Shown one piece after another: positions 25,656 through 35,320 of a DNA stretch of 64,000 nt; position 1 is the stretch's first letter; the number at the start of each line of letters is the position of its first letter. The notes under the pieces are model-generated. The model saw only the letters and a program-made list of their open reading frames with translations. It was not told the origin of the DNA and ran no database searches. The stretch covers positions 186,001 through 250,000 of the forward strand of contig NZ_CYTW01000003.1 in assembly GCF_001458215.1 (NCBI RefSeq). The letters run 5' to 3'. The DNA comes from Shimia thalassica. Its GTDB lineage: Bacteria > Pseudomonadota > Alphaproteobacteria > Rhodobacterales > Rhodobacteraceae. The position numbers were made by a program, and so were the translations under genes.

Positions 25656-26126
25656 TTAAACATACGAGATTGCGAGCACCTCGTAGCTTTTCTTGCCGCC
25701 CGGAGTGCGCACTTCTACGCTGTCGCCTTCTTCTTTGCCAATCAATGCTCGCGCAATAGGCGATTTGATGTTCAGAAGGCCTTTTTCGACATTGGCTTCG
25801 TGTTCACCCACGATTTGCCATGTTTTTTCTTCATCGGTGTCTTCATCGACAAGTGTTACTGTCGCGCCGAATTTGATCGATCCTGTAAAACCTGTTGGGT
25901 CAATAACATCCGCAAGGCCGATAACGCTTTCGAGTTCCTTGATTCGACCCTCGATGAAGCCCTGCTTTTCGCGTGCCGAATGGTACTCTGCGTTTTCTTT
26001 CAGATCACCCAATTCGCGTGCTTCTGCAATCGCGTGAATGATTGCAGGACGTTCTACAGACTTTAGTTTCTTTAGTTCTGCTTCCAGCGCCGTGAAACCG
26101 GCGCGGGTCATAGGTATTTTTTCCAT
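25656..26126 (-). CDS. greA: Transcription elongation factor GreA
   Basis: 156 residues from the ATG at 26126 ([11 protein letters not shown]); a reading seven codons longer is less like the family. The N-terminal coiled coil contains [20 protein letters not shown], whose acidic tip reaches the polymerase active site, and the C-terminal domain ends with the [14 protein letters not shown] and [11 protein letters not shown] motifs. GreA rescues backtracked RNA polymerase by stimulating transcript cleavage. Confidence 0.97.
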   Translation of the reverse strand: MEKIPMTRAGFTALEAELKKLKSVERPAIIHAIAEARELGDLKENAEYHSAREKQGFIEGRIKELESVIGLADVIDPTGFTGSIKFGATVTLVDEDTDEEKTWQIVGEHEANVEKGLLNIKSPIARALIGKEEGDSVEVRTPGGKKSYEVLAISYV

Positions 26127-26383
26127 TGGGTCAGTCCCGATCGTCAAGGGCTTCTCAAAAGCGAAGCCCGTTCTTGTTTTTGTCTATTCTTGTCTCAGAG
26201 TGCCCCGAGCGGTGTTTCAAAAGCAAGTGGGCGCGCTCAATGCAAGCGCAAATAGGTGATATCGCAGCGGCATGAGGCGTTTTGGGGCAATTTGTCGTCG
26301 GGTTCCCGTTGACGTTTTGTTTAAAGCTAGGATAGCAACTGCGAAACATTATTTCCGCAAGCCACTCGGGAAGGAACAGCCAA

Positions 26384-28036
26384 ATGGCAGAGATCGAACG
26401 CGAAGCAATGGAATATGACGTCGTGATCGTTGGTGCAGGCCCTGCAGGTCTGTCTGCTGCGATCCGTCTGAAACAATTGAATGCCGACCTTGATGTTGTC
26501 GTTCTTGAGAAGGGCTCCGAAGTCGGAGCGCACATTCTCTCGGGTGCCGTTCTGGACCCATGTGGCTTGGACAAGCTGATCCCGGACTGGAAAGAAAAGG
26601 GCGCGCCTCTGAACGTAGAAGTCAAAGAAGACAACTTCTATATGCTGGGTGAAGCGGGCGAAATCCGCATCCCGAATTTCCCGATGCCGCCGCTGATGAA
26701 CAACCACGGCAACTATATCGTGTCGATGGCCAACGTGTGCCGCTGGATGGCCGAGCAAGCCGAAGAGCTGGGCGTTGAAATCTTCCCCGGCATGGCATGT
26801 TCAGAACTGGTTTACGGCGAAGCCGGCACAATCAAAGGTGTTGTCGCAGGTGTCTTTGGTCTTGAAGAAGACGGCTCGTACGGTCCGAACACCGAGCCAG
26901 GCATGGAACTGCACGGCAAGTATGTCTTCCTGAGCGAAGGCGTGCGCGGCAGCCTCGCCAAAGAAGTGATCGAACGCTATGGCCTCTCGGACGGCAAAGA
27001 GCCCCAGAAATTTGGCCTTGGCATGAAAGAGATCTGGGAGATCGATCCGGCCAAACACAAAGAAGGCACCGTGACCCACACGATGGGCTGGCCTTTGGGC
27101 GGAAACGCCGGTGGTGGGTCTTTCATCTATCACCTGGAAAACAACCAAGTGTATGTCGGCTTTGTTGTTCACCTGAACTACAAAAACCCCCACCTGTTCC
27201 CATACATGGAATTCCAGCGCTTCAAGCACCACCCGATGGTTGCCGAGCTGCTCGAAGGTGGCAAGCGCGTCGCATATGGCGCACGGGCGATTTCCGAAGG
27301 TGGCTATCAGTCGATGCCACAGATGGTTGCACCAGGCGTGGCGCTGCTGGGCTGTTCGGTCGGGATGGTCAACGTTCCTCGGATCAAGGGCAACCACAAT
27401 GCCATGCTGTCGGGGATTGCTGCTGCGGAAGCCGCACACAACGCTCTGGAAGAAGGCCGGTCGTCGGACGAACTGCATGAGTATGAGCAGGAAGTGCGCA
27501 AGGGTGACATCGGCAAGGACCTCAAGAAAGTCCGCAATGTCAAACCCATGTGGTCCAAGTGGGGCATGCTGCCGTCGCTGGCGCTTGGTGGTCTCGACAT
27601 GTGGAGCAACACCTTGTTTGGGGTCTCGCCGTTTGGAACACTCAAGCACGGTAAAAATGATGCGGCTTCGACCGAGCTTGCTGCTTCGCACAAGCCGATC
27701 GATTATCCCAAGCCGGATGGCAAGCTGAGCTTCGACCGACTGACCAACGTGAGTTTTGCAATGACAAACCACGAGGAAAGCCAGCCGTGTCACTTGCAGC
27801 TGAAAGACGTGAACATTCCGATCATGACCAACCTGCCAATGTATGCAGAACCCGCACAGCGGTATTGCCCGGCAGGGGTTTACGAAGTTGTCGAAGAAGA
27901 AGGCAAAGATCCGCGCTTTGTCGTGAACTTCCAAAACTGTGTTCACTGTAAAACCTGCGATATCAAAGACCCCAGCCAGAACATCAACTGGGTCACACCG
28001 CAAGGTGGCGATGGTCCGAACTATCCGAACATGTAA
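26384..28036 (+). CDS. Electron transfer flavoprotein-ubiquinone oxidoreductase
   Basis: 550 residues. The FAD-binding DVVIVGAGPAGLSAAIRLKQ is near the N-terminus (residues 10-29), and the C-terminus carries a 4Fe-4S domain with CPAGVYE and NCVHCKTCDIKDP. It passes electrons from the electron transfer flavoprotein, reduced by acyl-CoA dehydrogenases, to ubiquinone at the inner membrane. This links the acyl-CoA dehydrogenase at 14.2 kb to respiration. It is monocistronic, with a strong terminator just downstream. Confidence 0.97.
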   Translation: MAEIEREAMEYDVVIVGAGPAGLSAAIRLKQLNADLDVVVLEKGSEVGAHILSGAVLDPCGLDKLIPDWKEKGAPLNVEVKEDNFYMLGEAGEIRIPNFPMPPLMNNHGNYIVSMANVCRWMAEQAEELGVEIFPGMACSELVYGEAGTIKGVVAGVFGLEEDGSYGPNTEPGMELHGKYVFLSEGVRGSLAKEVIERYGLSDGKEPQKFGLGMKEIWEIDPAKHKEGTVTHTMGWPLGGNAGGGSFIYHLENNQVYVGFVVHLNYKNPHLFPYMEFQRFKHHPMVAELLEGGKRVAYGARAISEGGYQSMPQMVAPGVALLGCSVGMVNVPRIKGNHNAMLSGIAAAEAAHNALEEGRSSDELHEYEQEVRKGDIGKDLKKVRNVKPMWSKWGMLPSLALGGLDMWSNTLFGVSPFGTLKHGKNDAASTELAASHKPIDYPKPDGKLSFDRLTNVSFAMTNHEESQPCHLQLKDVNIPIMTNLPMYAEPAQRYCPAGVYEVVEEEGKDPRFVVNFQNCVHCKTCDIKDPSQNINWVTPQGGDGPNYPNM

Positions 28037-28058
28037 TGCGTTGCGTATTTCAAGAATT

Positions 28059-28087
28059 GAGGCGGTCCATTGGGTCGCCTCTTTTTT
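28059..28087 (+). terminator. Rho-independent terminator after ETF-QO
   Basis: GAGGCGGTCC-ATT-GGGTCGCCTC: ten pairs with two G-T wobbles, followed by six T. Confidence 0.9.
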
Positions 28088-28122
28088 GTGCATAGACATG
28101 TGCAATCTTGTTGCAACAGGCC

Positions 28123-28157
28123 AAAACCTCGTTCAAAAACCCTTGAACGCAAGTTTT
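28123..28157. other. Stem-loop upstream of the first RTX gene
   Basis: CGTTCAA-AAACCC-TTGAACG forms a perfect 7-bp stem, extended by AAAAC/GTTTT across a small internal loop, with a T run on one side and A run on the other. It could be a second terminator for the upstream gene or a 5' leader structure of the RTX gene. Confidence 0.5.
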
Positions 28158-28184
28158 TGCTAAATATTTCAAGGTGGTTTTCCA

Positions 28185-29705
28185 GTGACGACTTATACGT
28201 TTTCGGTTCCCGTTCTGACAATTTCCAACACCCAGATCACTGCGGCGCGCGCAGGAGAGCTTCAGGTTGTTGTTCCCGACCATGTAACGGGCTTTAGCTA
28301 CCGGGCACTGAACACGAGCGGTTTCCTTGATATTATCAGGCTTGAAACTGACGACGTGTATACGGTCTATGCGGATGGTGAAAACGTCATGGGGGCGTTT
28401 GATACGGGGTCGGAAGAGTTCGGACAATTGGTTTGGGCGAATGGGTCGCGACAGACCTATGTCTATTCCGCGTCGTTACAATCCGGCACAGCGTTCAATA
28501 CCTATTTCCTCGAGGTTGGTGGTGACCCGCTGCCCAATATGACAACCCTTTCGGGAGCCAGAAACTTTTTCAGCCGTTTGACGTGGGCCGATGGGGCGGC
28601 ACGTGGTTCGGGTTTTGGTCCGGGTGACAATATTGATCTGGCGTCAATTCCGGGCGCGCGCGTGAGCGAAGACGACACCATCCATTTCTCGATGCAATTT
28701 GGTCAGGCCGAGATTTACGGGGGCGCCGGGGATGACGTGCTGCTGCCGGAAGACATTAATTCGATGTTTGTGGATGGCGGCGAAGGGGCAGACATCCTGC
28801 GATTTGAAGGCTATTCGGCGAATGCTTTCAATATCCACTGGTCCGGAGCCGAGTTGCGCTTTGAAGATGCTGCGATGCCGTTTGACGAAGGCGGCGATCA
28901 GATGCAGGTGCGCAATGTCGAACAGTTTGAGTTTGCCCGCGTTGGTGGGGGAATTGACACTTTCACCCGGGGCGAATTGCGTGCCCTTGCCGATCGCGCC
29001 GATGCTGTCGATCTGGTCGGCACGGATGTGAGTGAACTTTTGCGTGGAAACAACAATCACGACCGTCTTGTGGGACGGGCGGGTAATGATACGCTTTTGG
29101 GTGGTGACGGCGCAGACACGTTGAACGGTGGCGATGGCAATGACAGCATTGTTGGCGGCGACGACATCTTTGATGAACGCGATATCATCTATGCCGGTGC
29201 CGGAAATGATTTCGCCGATAGCGGCTATGGCAACGATCTGCTCTATGGCGGAGACGGTCGCGACACTTTGAGTGGCGGCTTTGGCGCGGATGAAATTCTT
29301 GGGCAACAAGGACAAGACACCCTTAATGGGGGCGCCTTTTCGGATCAACTGTTTGGTGGTGACGGCAACGATTACTTGAATGGGGGATTTGGCTTTGACC
29401 GCGTAAATGGCGGGGCAGGGGCGGATCGTTTCTTCCATCTTGGTGTCGCGGATCACGGGTCTGACTGGATTCAGGACTACGATGCCGATGAAGGCGATGT
29501 TCTGCACTTTGGCAATGCGACGGTTGCGGCAGGTGATTTTCAGGTCAACTTTACGCAAACGGAAAGTGCAGGCGCTTCGGATGTGACCGAAGCCTTTGTG
29601 ATCTATCGCCCATCGGGGCAGATTCTCTGGGCCTTGATCGATGGTGGGGGCGAAGACGCGATCAATCTTCAGATTGGCGCACAGGTTTATGATCTCTTAG
29701 GTTAA
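28185..29705 (+). CDS. RTX-type calcium-binding protein, copy 1
   Basis: 506 residues from a GTG. There is no Sec signal; the N-terminal 260 residues form a domain shared with copy 2 and starting MTTYTFSVPV. About residues 288-430 contain repeated GGxGxDxLxGG nonapeptides (for example GGDGADTLNGGDGNDSI), which fold as a parallel beta-roll when Ca2+ binds. The tail FHLGVADHGSDWIQDYD resembles the C-terminal part of serralysin-type exoproteins. Such proteins leave by type I secretion; no transporter is encoded here. No protease motif is seen. Strongly acidic. Role unknown; surface or matrix protein is likely. Confidence 0.88.
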   Translation: MTTYTFSVPVLTISNTQITAARAGELQVVVPDHVTGFSYRALNTSGFLDIIRLETDDVYTVYADGENVMGAFDTGSEEFGQLVWANGSRQTYVYSASLQSGTAFNTYFLEVGGDPLPNMTTLSGARNFFSRLTWADGAARGSGFGPGDNIDLASIPGARVSEDDTIHFSMQFGQAEIYGGAGDDVLLPEDINSMFVDGGEGADILRFEGYSANAFNIHWSGAELRFEDAAMPFDEGGDQMQVRNVEQFEFARVGGGIDTFTRGELRALADRADAVDLVGTDVSELLRGNNNHDRLVGRAGNDTLLGGDGADTLNGGDGNDSIVGGDDIFDERDIIYAGAGNDFADSGYGNDLLYGGDGRDTLSGGFGADEILGQQGQDTLNGGAFSDQLFGGDGNDYLNGGFGFDRVNGGAGADRFFHLGVADHGSDWIQDYDADEGDVLHFGNATVAAGDFQVNFTQTESAGASDVTEAFVIYRPSGQILWALIDGGGEDAINLQIGAQVYDLLG

Positions 29706-29720
29706 ACAAAGGCAGAACAG

Positions 29721-29784
29721 CACCAAAGCACCCGCAAAACTTGGAGAACTCCCTTGTATTGCGGGTTTGGTGTGGGTTTTCTTT
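29721..29784 (+). terminator. Large terminator hairpin after RTX copy 1
   Basis: CACCAAA + CCCGCAA (split by a 3-base bulge) pair with TTGCGGG + TTTGGTG, 14 pairs in all, followed by TGGGTTTTCTTTG. It separates the two RTX genes into different transcripts. Confidence 0.8.
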
Positions 29785-30016
29785 GTGAGCGCAGCGCAAA
29801 GTGTCCAGCAGACGCGGCGCTGGCGGTCTCCTTAGTTTCTTCACTTTGTGTCCATAATTGTGGCCGAAGATTGTTGTATCAAAGAAGACGAGAAGCCACC
29901 TGTTTCAAATTTAACGCAGCCATAAATTCCTGTGTTGAGTTTAAAGAATCGGGTGGATAAGCTAATTTTTGCAAAGCTGTGAAGTGCATTTCGGCTTGTG
30001 TTGAGGGGCAGACAAC
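29785..30016 (+). promoter_or_regulatory. Non-coding leader region of RTX copy 2
   Basis: With the terminator before it, this completes a 311-base gene-free stretch between the RTX genes. It is more AT-rich than the genes and has no convincing ORF. A promoter for copy 2 is expected here because a terminator lies upstream, but no clear -35/-10 pair stands out. Confidence 0.4.
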
Positions 30017-31534
30017 GTGACGACATATACATTTTCGGTACCGGTATTCCGCAATCTGGATGGCGAATTGCAAAGCGCAGAACTGGGTGAAATCCAATTT
30101 GTGCTCGCCAGTGACCTCACCACGTTTACTTATTCCTCAATGCGGTCAAATCCGGTGTCGGGAATGCTCGACATCGTCCAGATTGACCGCTCAGAGCTGT
30201 ACTCAGTTGATGCCGACGGTGCCGACCTTATGGCGCCGGGTATCACATTCGGCGTCGAAGAGTTTGGCAGAGTGTTCTGGGACAGCCTGTCGACCGAAAC
30301 CTACGTCTACACAATCTCTCGTCCGGTTGGCGATGCATACGACAGCTATTTCTTGCGGCTGAGCGGAACCGAGCTTCCGGAAATCACAACAACACGCCAG
30401 GCCCAACAGTTTCTGGATCGCGTGGTTGCCACCGACAGTGCTGTGGACGGATCCGGCTTTTTTGCAGGTGATCCGATTTCATTGGCAACGATTGCTGGTG
30501 TCGAGATTACCGAAAATGATGTCTTCACAACGCATCAGGCGCTTGTCGAGACCGGTTCAGGTCGTGATGTCGTAAGCGTTTTGAGCGGAAGTTCTCATGA
30601 AATTGACGGTGGAAGCGGGATTGATACCGTCCGTTTCATAGACGGATCTTACAGCACCGCCAGCGTTGCCTTGACCGGCGGAAACCTAGTGATCTCTCAC
30701 GGTGCAAACGACGTTTCGGCGCGGTTTGTAGAATTGTTCGATTTCGAAGGTGATGACAGCTTTGTCAGCATGGAAGCTTTGCGGCTGGGCGCGACACGGG
30801 ATGCCGCAGTGGATCTTGTGGGTGGAAATTTTGCAGATCAGTACGTTGGCGGCAGTAACCATGACCGTCTCGTCGGCAATGGTGGCAGTGATACCCTGAC
30901 CGGCGGCGATGGCCGCGACACGCTTAACGGGGGGGACGGGGCTGACGTTCTGAATGGTGGCGGCGGCGGTTATGACGAGCGTGACGTGATCTATGGCGGT
31001 GCAGGGAATGACACAGCTGACGGCGGATATGGCAACGACCTGATCTATGGCGGCGACGGCGACGATATGATCACCGGTGGTTTCGGCTCGGACGAGGTGC
31101 TGGGGCAGGCGGGCAATGACACGTTGAATGGCAGTGCCCTTGCCGACTTTATGTTTGGTGGCGATGGCGACGACTTCGTGAATGGCGGGTTTGGCCATGA
31201 CCTTTTGAACGGGGGTGCTGGCGCGGATGAGTTCTTTCACCTCGGCATAAGCGATCACGGCTCGGACTGGATTCAGGACTATAGCGCCGCAGATGGTGAT
31301 GTTCTGGTGTTTGGAGACAGCACCGCGTCTGCTTCGGATTTCCGGGTTCAACTGGCCAACACAGAAAATGCGGGCTCTGATGCCGCGGCAGAGGCGTTCG
31401 TGGTGCACAGACCAACAGGTCAGGTTCTTTGGGCTCTGGTGGATGGTGCGGACGAGGCGAGTATCAACCTGCGCATTGTCGGGCTGGACTATGACCTGCA
31501 GTTTGTCGGCCCCGTGTTCGATCTGCTCGTCTGA
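30017..31534 (+). CDS. RTX-type calcium-binding protein, copy 2
   Basis: 505 residues from a GTG, preceded by GAGGGG. It is a tandem paralogue of copy 1: same MTTYTFSVPV start, same domain order, RTX nonapeptides at about residues 285-400 (GGDGRDTLNGGDGADVLNGG and others) and the FHLGISDHGSDWIQDY tail. The N-terminal halves have diverged much more than the repeats and tail, and copy 2 has an extra 10 or so residues at its C-terminus. The duplication is therefore not recent. Secretion by a type I system encoded elsewhere is expected. Confidence 0.87.
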   Translation: MTTYTFSVPVFRNLDGELQSAELGEIQFVLASDLTTFTYSSMRSNPVSGMLDIVQIDRSELYSVDADGADLMAPGITFGVEEFGRVFWDSLSTETYVYTISRPVGDAYDSYFLRLSGTELPEITTTRQAQQFLDRVVATDSAVDGSGFFAGDPISLATIAGVEITENDVFTTHQALVETGSGRDVVSVLSGSSHEIDGGSGIDTVRFIDGSYSTASVALTGGNLVISHGANDVSARFVELFDFEGDDSFVSMEALRLGATRDAAVDLVGGNFADQYVGGSNHDRLVGNGGSDTLTGGDGRDTLNGGDGADVLNGGGGGYDERDVIYGGAGNDTADGGYGNDLIYGGDGDDMITGGFGSDEVLGQAGNDTLNGSALADFMFGGDGDDFVNGGFGHDLLNGGAGADEFFHLGISDHGSDWIQDYSAADGDVLVFGDSTASASDFRVQLANTENAGSDAAAEAFVVHRPTGQVLWALVDGADEASINLRIVGLDYDLQFVGPVFDLLV

Positions 31535-31567
31535 TCTGGCCGCTTTCCTCTACACAACGTTCTTTTA

Positions 31568-31603
31568 CCGGCTTCTGGCGTCTACAAATTGGCGTGAAGC
31601 CGG
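31568..31603. other. Inverted repeat after RTX copy 2
   Basis: CCGGCTTC and GAAGCCGG, perfect 8-base arms separated by 20 bases, between RTX copy 2 and the TPR gene. It may end the RTX transcript, but no T run follows. Confidence 0.45.
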
Positions 31604-31682
31604 CTTAGCGCATCCTTGACCCATTGCGTGTTCGTGATCGGAGCACTACCTTTCTCGGAGACATCCAATCAAGGAGCCTGTC

Positions 31683-33392
31683 TTGGCCGCTTCATTCCTG
31701 CGCATCGCAACCGCGTCGCTTTTGATTTCCACCGTTTCATTGCCGGTATCGGCGCAAGGTTTTTCCGGGGCGTATCTCGCCGGACGACAAGCGGCTTTTG
31801 ACAGCGATTATCAGGCGGCATCGCAATATTACACGCAGGCACTGGCGCGTGATCCCTCAAATCCACGCTTGTTGGAAAATGCTGTGCTCGCCTTTTTGTC
31901 CTTGGGACAGGTGGATCGGGCGATGCCTGTGGCGCGCAAGATGCGCGCAGACGGGTTGCAAAGCCAATTGGCCAATATGGTGATCACCGCTGATCTTGTG
32001 AAAGATGGTAAATTCGAAACCCTGTTGGAAGAAATCGACGGAACCCTTGAGATAAACGAGCTGGTCGACAGTTTGGTTTCTGCATGGGCGCAAATCGGCA
32101 AAGGCTCGATGTCCGAGGCGCTGAAGGCCTTCGACGAGGCGGCCAAACAACAAGGCGCGGCCGGTTTTTCTGCATATCACAAAGCACTTGCTTTGGCGTC
32201 TGTAGGTGATTTTAGCGGTGCCGAGGCCGTGTATTCGGCAGAAACGGATGCGCCCGTTCAAATGACCCGCCGCAGCGTGATCGCATTGGTTCAGATCCTG
32301 AGCCAGCTGGAGCGTAACGAAGAAGCACTCAACGTCATGAAAGAGATGTTCGGGACGGCTCTCGACCCGCGTCTTCAGGACATGTACGACACGCTCGAAG
32401 CGGGCGGAGAGCTGGAGTTTTCTGTAGTGAACGGCGCTTCGGATGGTATCGCCGAAGTCTTCTATACATTGGCGGACGTTCTCGCGCCGGATGCGGCCCC
32501 TGATTACACGCTGATGTATGCACGTGTTGCGGAATACCTGCGCCCGGATCACGTAGAGGCGCTGTTGTTGTCTGCCGGATTGCTGGACCAGATGGGACGG
32601 TACGAGCTTGCCACCGAAGCCTACAAACGTGTGCCTGCAGACCACCCATCGTTCCATGCGGCCGAGATGGGCCGGGCGGATGCCCTGCGGATGGCAGGGA
32701 AAAACGATGCTGCGATTGAGGTTCTGGAACAACTGACCCGCACCCATGGCGAGCTGTCTTCGGTGCATTCGGCGCTTGGTGACGTGCTGCGCCAGCAAAA
32801 AGATTTTGAAGGCGCCGTTGCTGCTTATGACAAAGCGATCGAATTGGATAACACTTTGGATCGGGCTTTGTGGTTTGTGTATTATGCCCGTGGCATTTGT
32901 CACGAGCGTCTGGACAAATGGGATATGGCCGAGGCTGATTTCCGCAAGGCGCTTGAGTTGAATCCGGAACAGCCACAGGTTTTGAACTATCTCGGCTATT
33001 CCATGGTTGAAAAGCAGATCAAGCTGGACGAGGCGCTCAACATGATCGAGCGCGCTGTCGCTGCACGTCCGGGAAGCGGATATATCGTGGACAGTCTGGG
33101 GTGGGTTCTCTTTCGACTTGGACGCTATGACGAGGCCGTCGGGCATATGGAACGCGCAACCGAGTTGATGCCGATTGATCCCGTGGTCAATGACCATCTG
33201 GGGGATGTGTATTGGGCCGTCGGACGTAATCTTGAGGCCGAATTCCAGTGGAAACGCGCTTTGTCTTTTGTGAGCGACGACACCGCCGAAGAAGCCAACC
33301 CATACCGGATTCGGCGCAAACTCGAGGTGGGTCTGGATCAGGTTCTCGAAGAAGAAGGGGCCGACCCGTTGAAGGTGGCCAATGAAGGTTGA
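31683..33392 (+). CDS. Periplasmic tetratricopeptide-repeat protein
   Basis: 569 residues from a TTG, chosen because AAGGAG lies 7 bases upstream and the reading gives a proper signal peptide (cleavage after SAQ, about residue 25). TPR-like helical repeats run through the protein; the clearest are at about residues 345-380, 390-425 and 460-510 (for example LGDVLRQQKDFEGAVAAYDKAIEL). TPR proteins assemble complexes; the partner is unknown. The gene overlaps ispE by 11 bases, so the two are probably cotranscribed. Confidence 0.87.
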   Translation: MAASFLRIATASLLISTVSLPVSAQGFSGAYLAGRQAAFDSDYQAASQYYTQALARDPSNPRLLENAVLAFLSLGQVDRAMPVARKMRADGLQSQLANMVITADLVKDGKFETLLEEIDGTLEINELVDSLVSAWAQIGKGSMSEALKAFDEAAKQQGAAGFSAYHKALALASVGDFSGAEAVYSAETDAPVQMTRRSVIALVQILSQLERNEEALNVMKEMFGTALDPRLQDMYDTLEAGGELEFSVVNGASDGIAEVFYTLADVLAPDAAPDYTLMYARVAEYLRPDHVEALLLSAGLLDQMGRYELATEAYKRVPADHPSFHAAEMGRADALRMAGKNDAAIEVLEQLTRTHGELSSVHSALGDVLRQQKDFEGAVAAYDKAIELDNTLDRALWFVYYARGICHERLDKWDMAEADFRKALELNPEQPQVLNYLGYSMVEKQIKLDEALNMIERAVAARPGSGYIVDSLGWVLFRLGRYDEAVGHMERATELMPIDPVVNDHLGDVYWAVGRNLEAEFQWKRALSFVSDDTAEEANPYRIRRKLEVGLDQVLEEEGADPLKVANEG

Positions 33393-34218
33393 GGCCTTTG
33401 CGCCCGCCAAAATAAACCTGACACTTCACGTGACCGGACAGCGAGAGGATGGATATCATCTTCTGGATTCTCTGGTGGTGTTTGTTGATGTGGGCGATGT
33501 CATATCTGCGGAAATAGCGGACACATTGCGTTTGCGCGTTACAGGTCCGAAATCCGAAGGCGTGCCAGAGAACAATAGCAATCTGGTTCTAAAAGCGGCT
33601 GCGCTGTTTGACGGCTCTAAAGGCGCGTTCATCACCCTCGAGAAACATTTGCCAGCCGCATCCGGTATTGGCGGGGGCAGCAGTGATGCCGCTGCCTGTC
33701 TGCGGGCGCTGAGCGGACTGTGGGACGTGCAATTGCCAGATCAGGACCGTCTGCTGGCTCTTGGGGCGGATGTGCCTGTTTGCATGACCCTCACATCTCA
33801 ACGTATGGCAGGCATTGGAGAGGATCTCTCTGATGTCGACGGTTTGCCAGAGTTCGACATCCTGCTGGTCAATCCCGGAGTGGAAGTGGCAACGCCAGCC
33901 ATTTTCAATGCACTGCAAAGCCGACATAATCCACCAATGCCCACACCATTGCCCCGGTTTGAAGATGCCGCAGCTTTGGCAGTTTGGCTAAAAACACAGC
34001 GAAACGATCTGCAACCTGCCGCAATCACTTTGGAGCCATCGATTTCAGATGTGATCGATGCAGTGACAGAGGCGGGTAGCCTGTACGCAGGGATGTCTGG
34101 GTCGGGGGCAACGTGCTTTGGCGTTTTCCCGCCTGATGGTGTTAGCGCAAAGCTGGCCTTGGAACAGATCAGAGCGGCACACCCGAATTGGTGGAGCGCC
34201 GCAGGGAAACGCCTGTAA
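33382..34218 (+). CDS. ispE: 4-diphosphocytidyl-2-C-methyl-D-erythritol kinase
   Basis: 278 residues. IspE phosphorylates CDP-methylerythritol in the non-mevalonate isoprenoid pathway. AFAPAKINLTLHVTG (5-19), the GHMP-kinase ATP loop PAASGIGGGSSDAAA (91-105) and the C-terminal MSGSGATCFGVF are clear. A polyprenyl diphosphate synthase gene, which uses the product of this pathway, lies convergently downstream. Confidence 0.97.
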   Translation: MKVEAFAPAKINLTLHVTGQREDGYHLLDSLVVFVDVGDVISAEIADTLRLRVTGPKSEGVPENNSNLVLKAAALFDGSKGAFITLEKHLPAASGIGGGSSDAAACLRALSGLWDVQLPDQDRLLALGADVPVCMTLTSQRMAGIGEDLSDVDGLPEFDILLVNPGVEVATPAIFNALQSRHNPPMPTPLPRFEDAAALAVWLKTQRNDLQPAAITLEPSISDVIDAVTEAGSLYAGMSGSGATCFGVFPPDGVSAKLALEQIRAAHPNWWSAAGKRL

Positions 34219-34263
34219 AATCTGCGATTGTGGCCGGCGTCCGGACCTTAAATGCAGGCTGGT

Positions 34264-35268
34264 TTAGTTCACGCGTGCGACGACGTAATCTGCAAGATCC
34301 GTCAGCAACGTGCGAATTTCGTGTTCGGGTAGATGTGCAATTGCCGACTTGGCTTTCGCGGCCCATTCAAGGGCATCCTGACGGGTGGCTTCAAGCGTGC
34401 CGTGCTTGTTCAACAGCGTCAGGGCATGTTCGAGGTCACCCTCGTCTTGCTTGCCTTTTTCGATGGTCTTCACCCAAAATGCCCGCTCTGCGTCATCCGC
34501 CTTGGCGACGGCCTTGATCACGGGCAGGGTGAGCTTGCGCTCGCGGAAATCATCGCCAACATTTTTGCCTGTGGCTTTGGTGTCCCCTTGGTAATCCAAA
34601 AGGTCGTCGACAATCTGGAACGCAATTCCGAGTGCATCGCCATAGTCAAATAGGGCCTGCACGATTTCAGGGTCGGCATCTGCAATAACACCACCGACTT
34701 CGGTCGCCGCCGAAAATAGCGCTGCGGTTTTGCCGCGTACAACTTGAAGATAGATGCTTTCATCAGTGCGCAGATCGGTTGCCGCGGTGAGCTGCAAAAC
34801 TTCGCCTTCGGCAATGGTGGCCGAAGCGTTTGACAGGATGCGCAACACATCAATCGAGCCAGTTTCGGTCATCAACTGGAACGAGCGCGAAAACAGGTAG
34901 TCACCCACCAGCACCGAAGACTTATTGTCCCACAGCAAGTTCGCCGTTGGGCGGCCGCGCCGTTGGGCGCTTTCGTCGACAACATCATCATGAAGCAGTG
35001 TCGCCGTATGGATAAACTCGACCGTTGCCGCAAGGTGGACGTGGTAGGGGCCGTCATATCCGCAGAGTTTCGCTGCAGCCAGCGTCAGCATGGGACGAAG
35101 CCGTTTCCCTCCGGCGCCAACCAGATGCGCCGTGACCTCGGGTATGCGCGGGGCATGTCTGCTTGCCATACGCGCGGTGATCAGGTCGTTCACTAAGGTC
35201 AAATCGTCTGCCAGAATGGCGCTAAGAGCCTCGTGAGGTTTTGTTGCTGCTTGGTCCAGACCCATCAA
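34264..35268 (-). CDS. Polyprenyl diphosphate synthase (quinone side chain)
   Basis: 334 residues. The first Asp-rich motif is LLHDDVVDESAQRRG (about 91-105) and the second is QIVDDLLDYQG (about 218-228), with GGKRLRPML near residue 53. The length and the spacing of small residues before the first motif fit long-chain trans-prenyl transferases that build the C40-C50 tail of ubiquinone. Chain length cannot be fixed by eye. It is divergent from a small DUF2007 gene. Confidence 0.93.
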   Translation of the reverse strand: MMGLDQAATKPHEALSAILADDLTLVNDLITARMASRHAPRIPEVTAHLVGAGGKRLRPMLTLAAAKLCGYDGPYHVHLAATVEFIHTATLLHDDVVDESAQRRGRPTANLLWDNKSSVLVGDYLFSRSFQLMTETGSIDVLRILSNASATIAEGEVLQLTAATDLRTDESIYLQVVRGKTAALFSAATEVGGVIADADPEIVQALFDYGDALGIAFQIVDDLLDYQGDTKATGKNVGDDFRERKLTLPVIKAVAKADDAERAFWVKTIEKGKQDEGDLEHALTLLNKHGTLEATRQDALEWAAKAKSAIAHLPEHEIRTLLTDLADYVVARVN

Positions 35269-35320
35269 ATTCCCGTCACAGGCCTCGACATTGCCGTCGG
35301 CCTGCCCTTACATCCCCAGT

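Noticed and set aside
26801-28105. 434-codon minus-strand ORF opposite the ETF-ubiquinone oxidoreductase gene
   Set aside because: Antisense shadow of a strongly conserved gene; length reflects codon bias in high-GC sequence.
29059-29420. Repetitive GGxGxD-coding DNA in the RTX genes, at first sight a direct-repeat array
   Set aside because: Explained by RTX nonapeptides in frame; spacing and sequence do not fit CRISPR or satellite DNA.
31857-33410. 517-codon minus-strand ORF opposite the TPR gene
   Set aside because: Antisense shadow; the plus strand has a signal peptide, TPR repeats and a ribosome site.
34188-34263. Region between ispE and the polyprenyl synthase gene as a possible terminator
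   Set aside because: No convincing stem with a T run was found.
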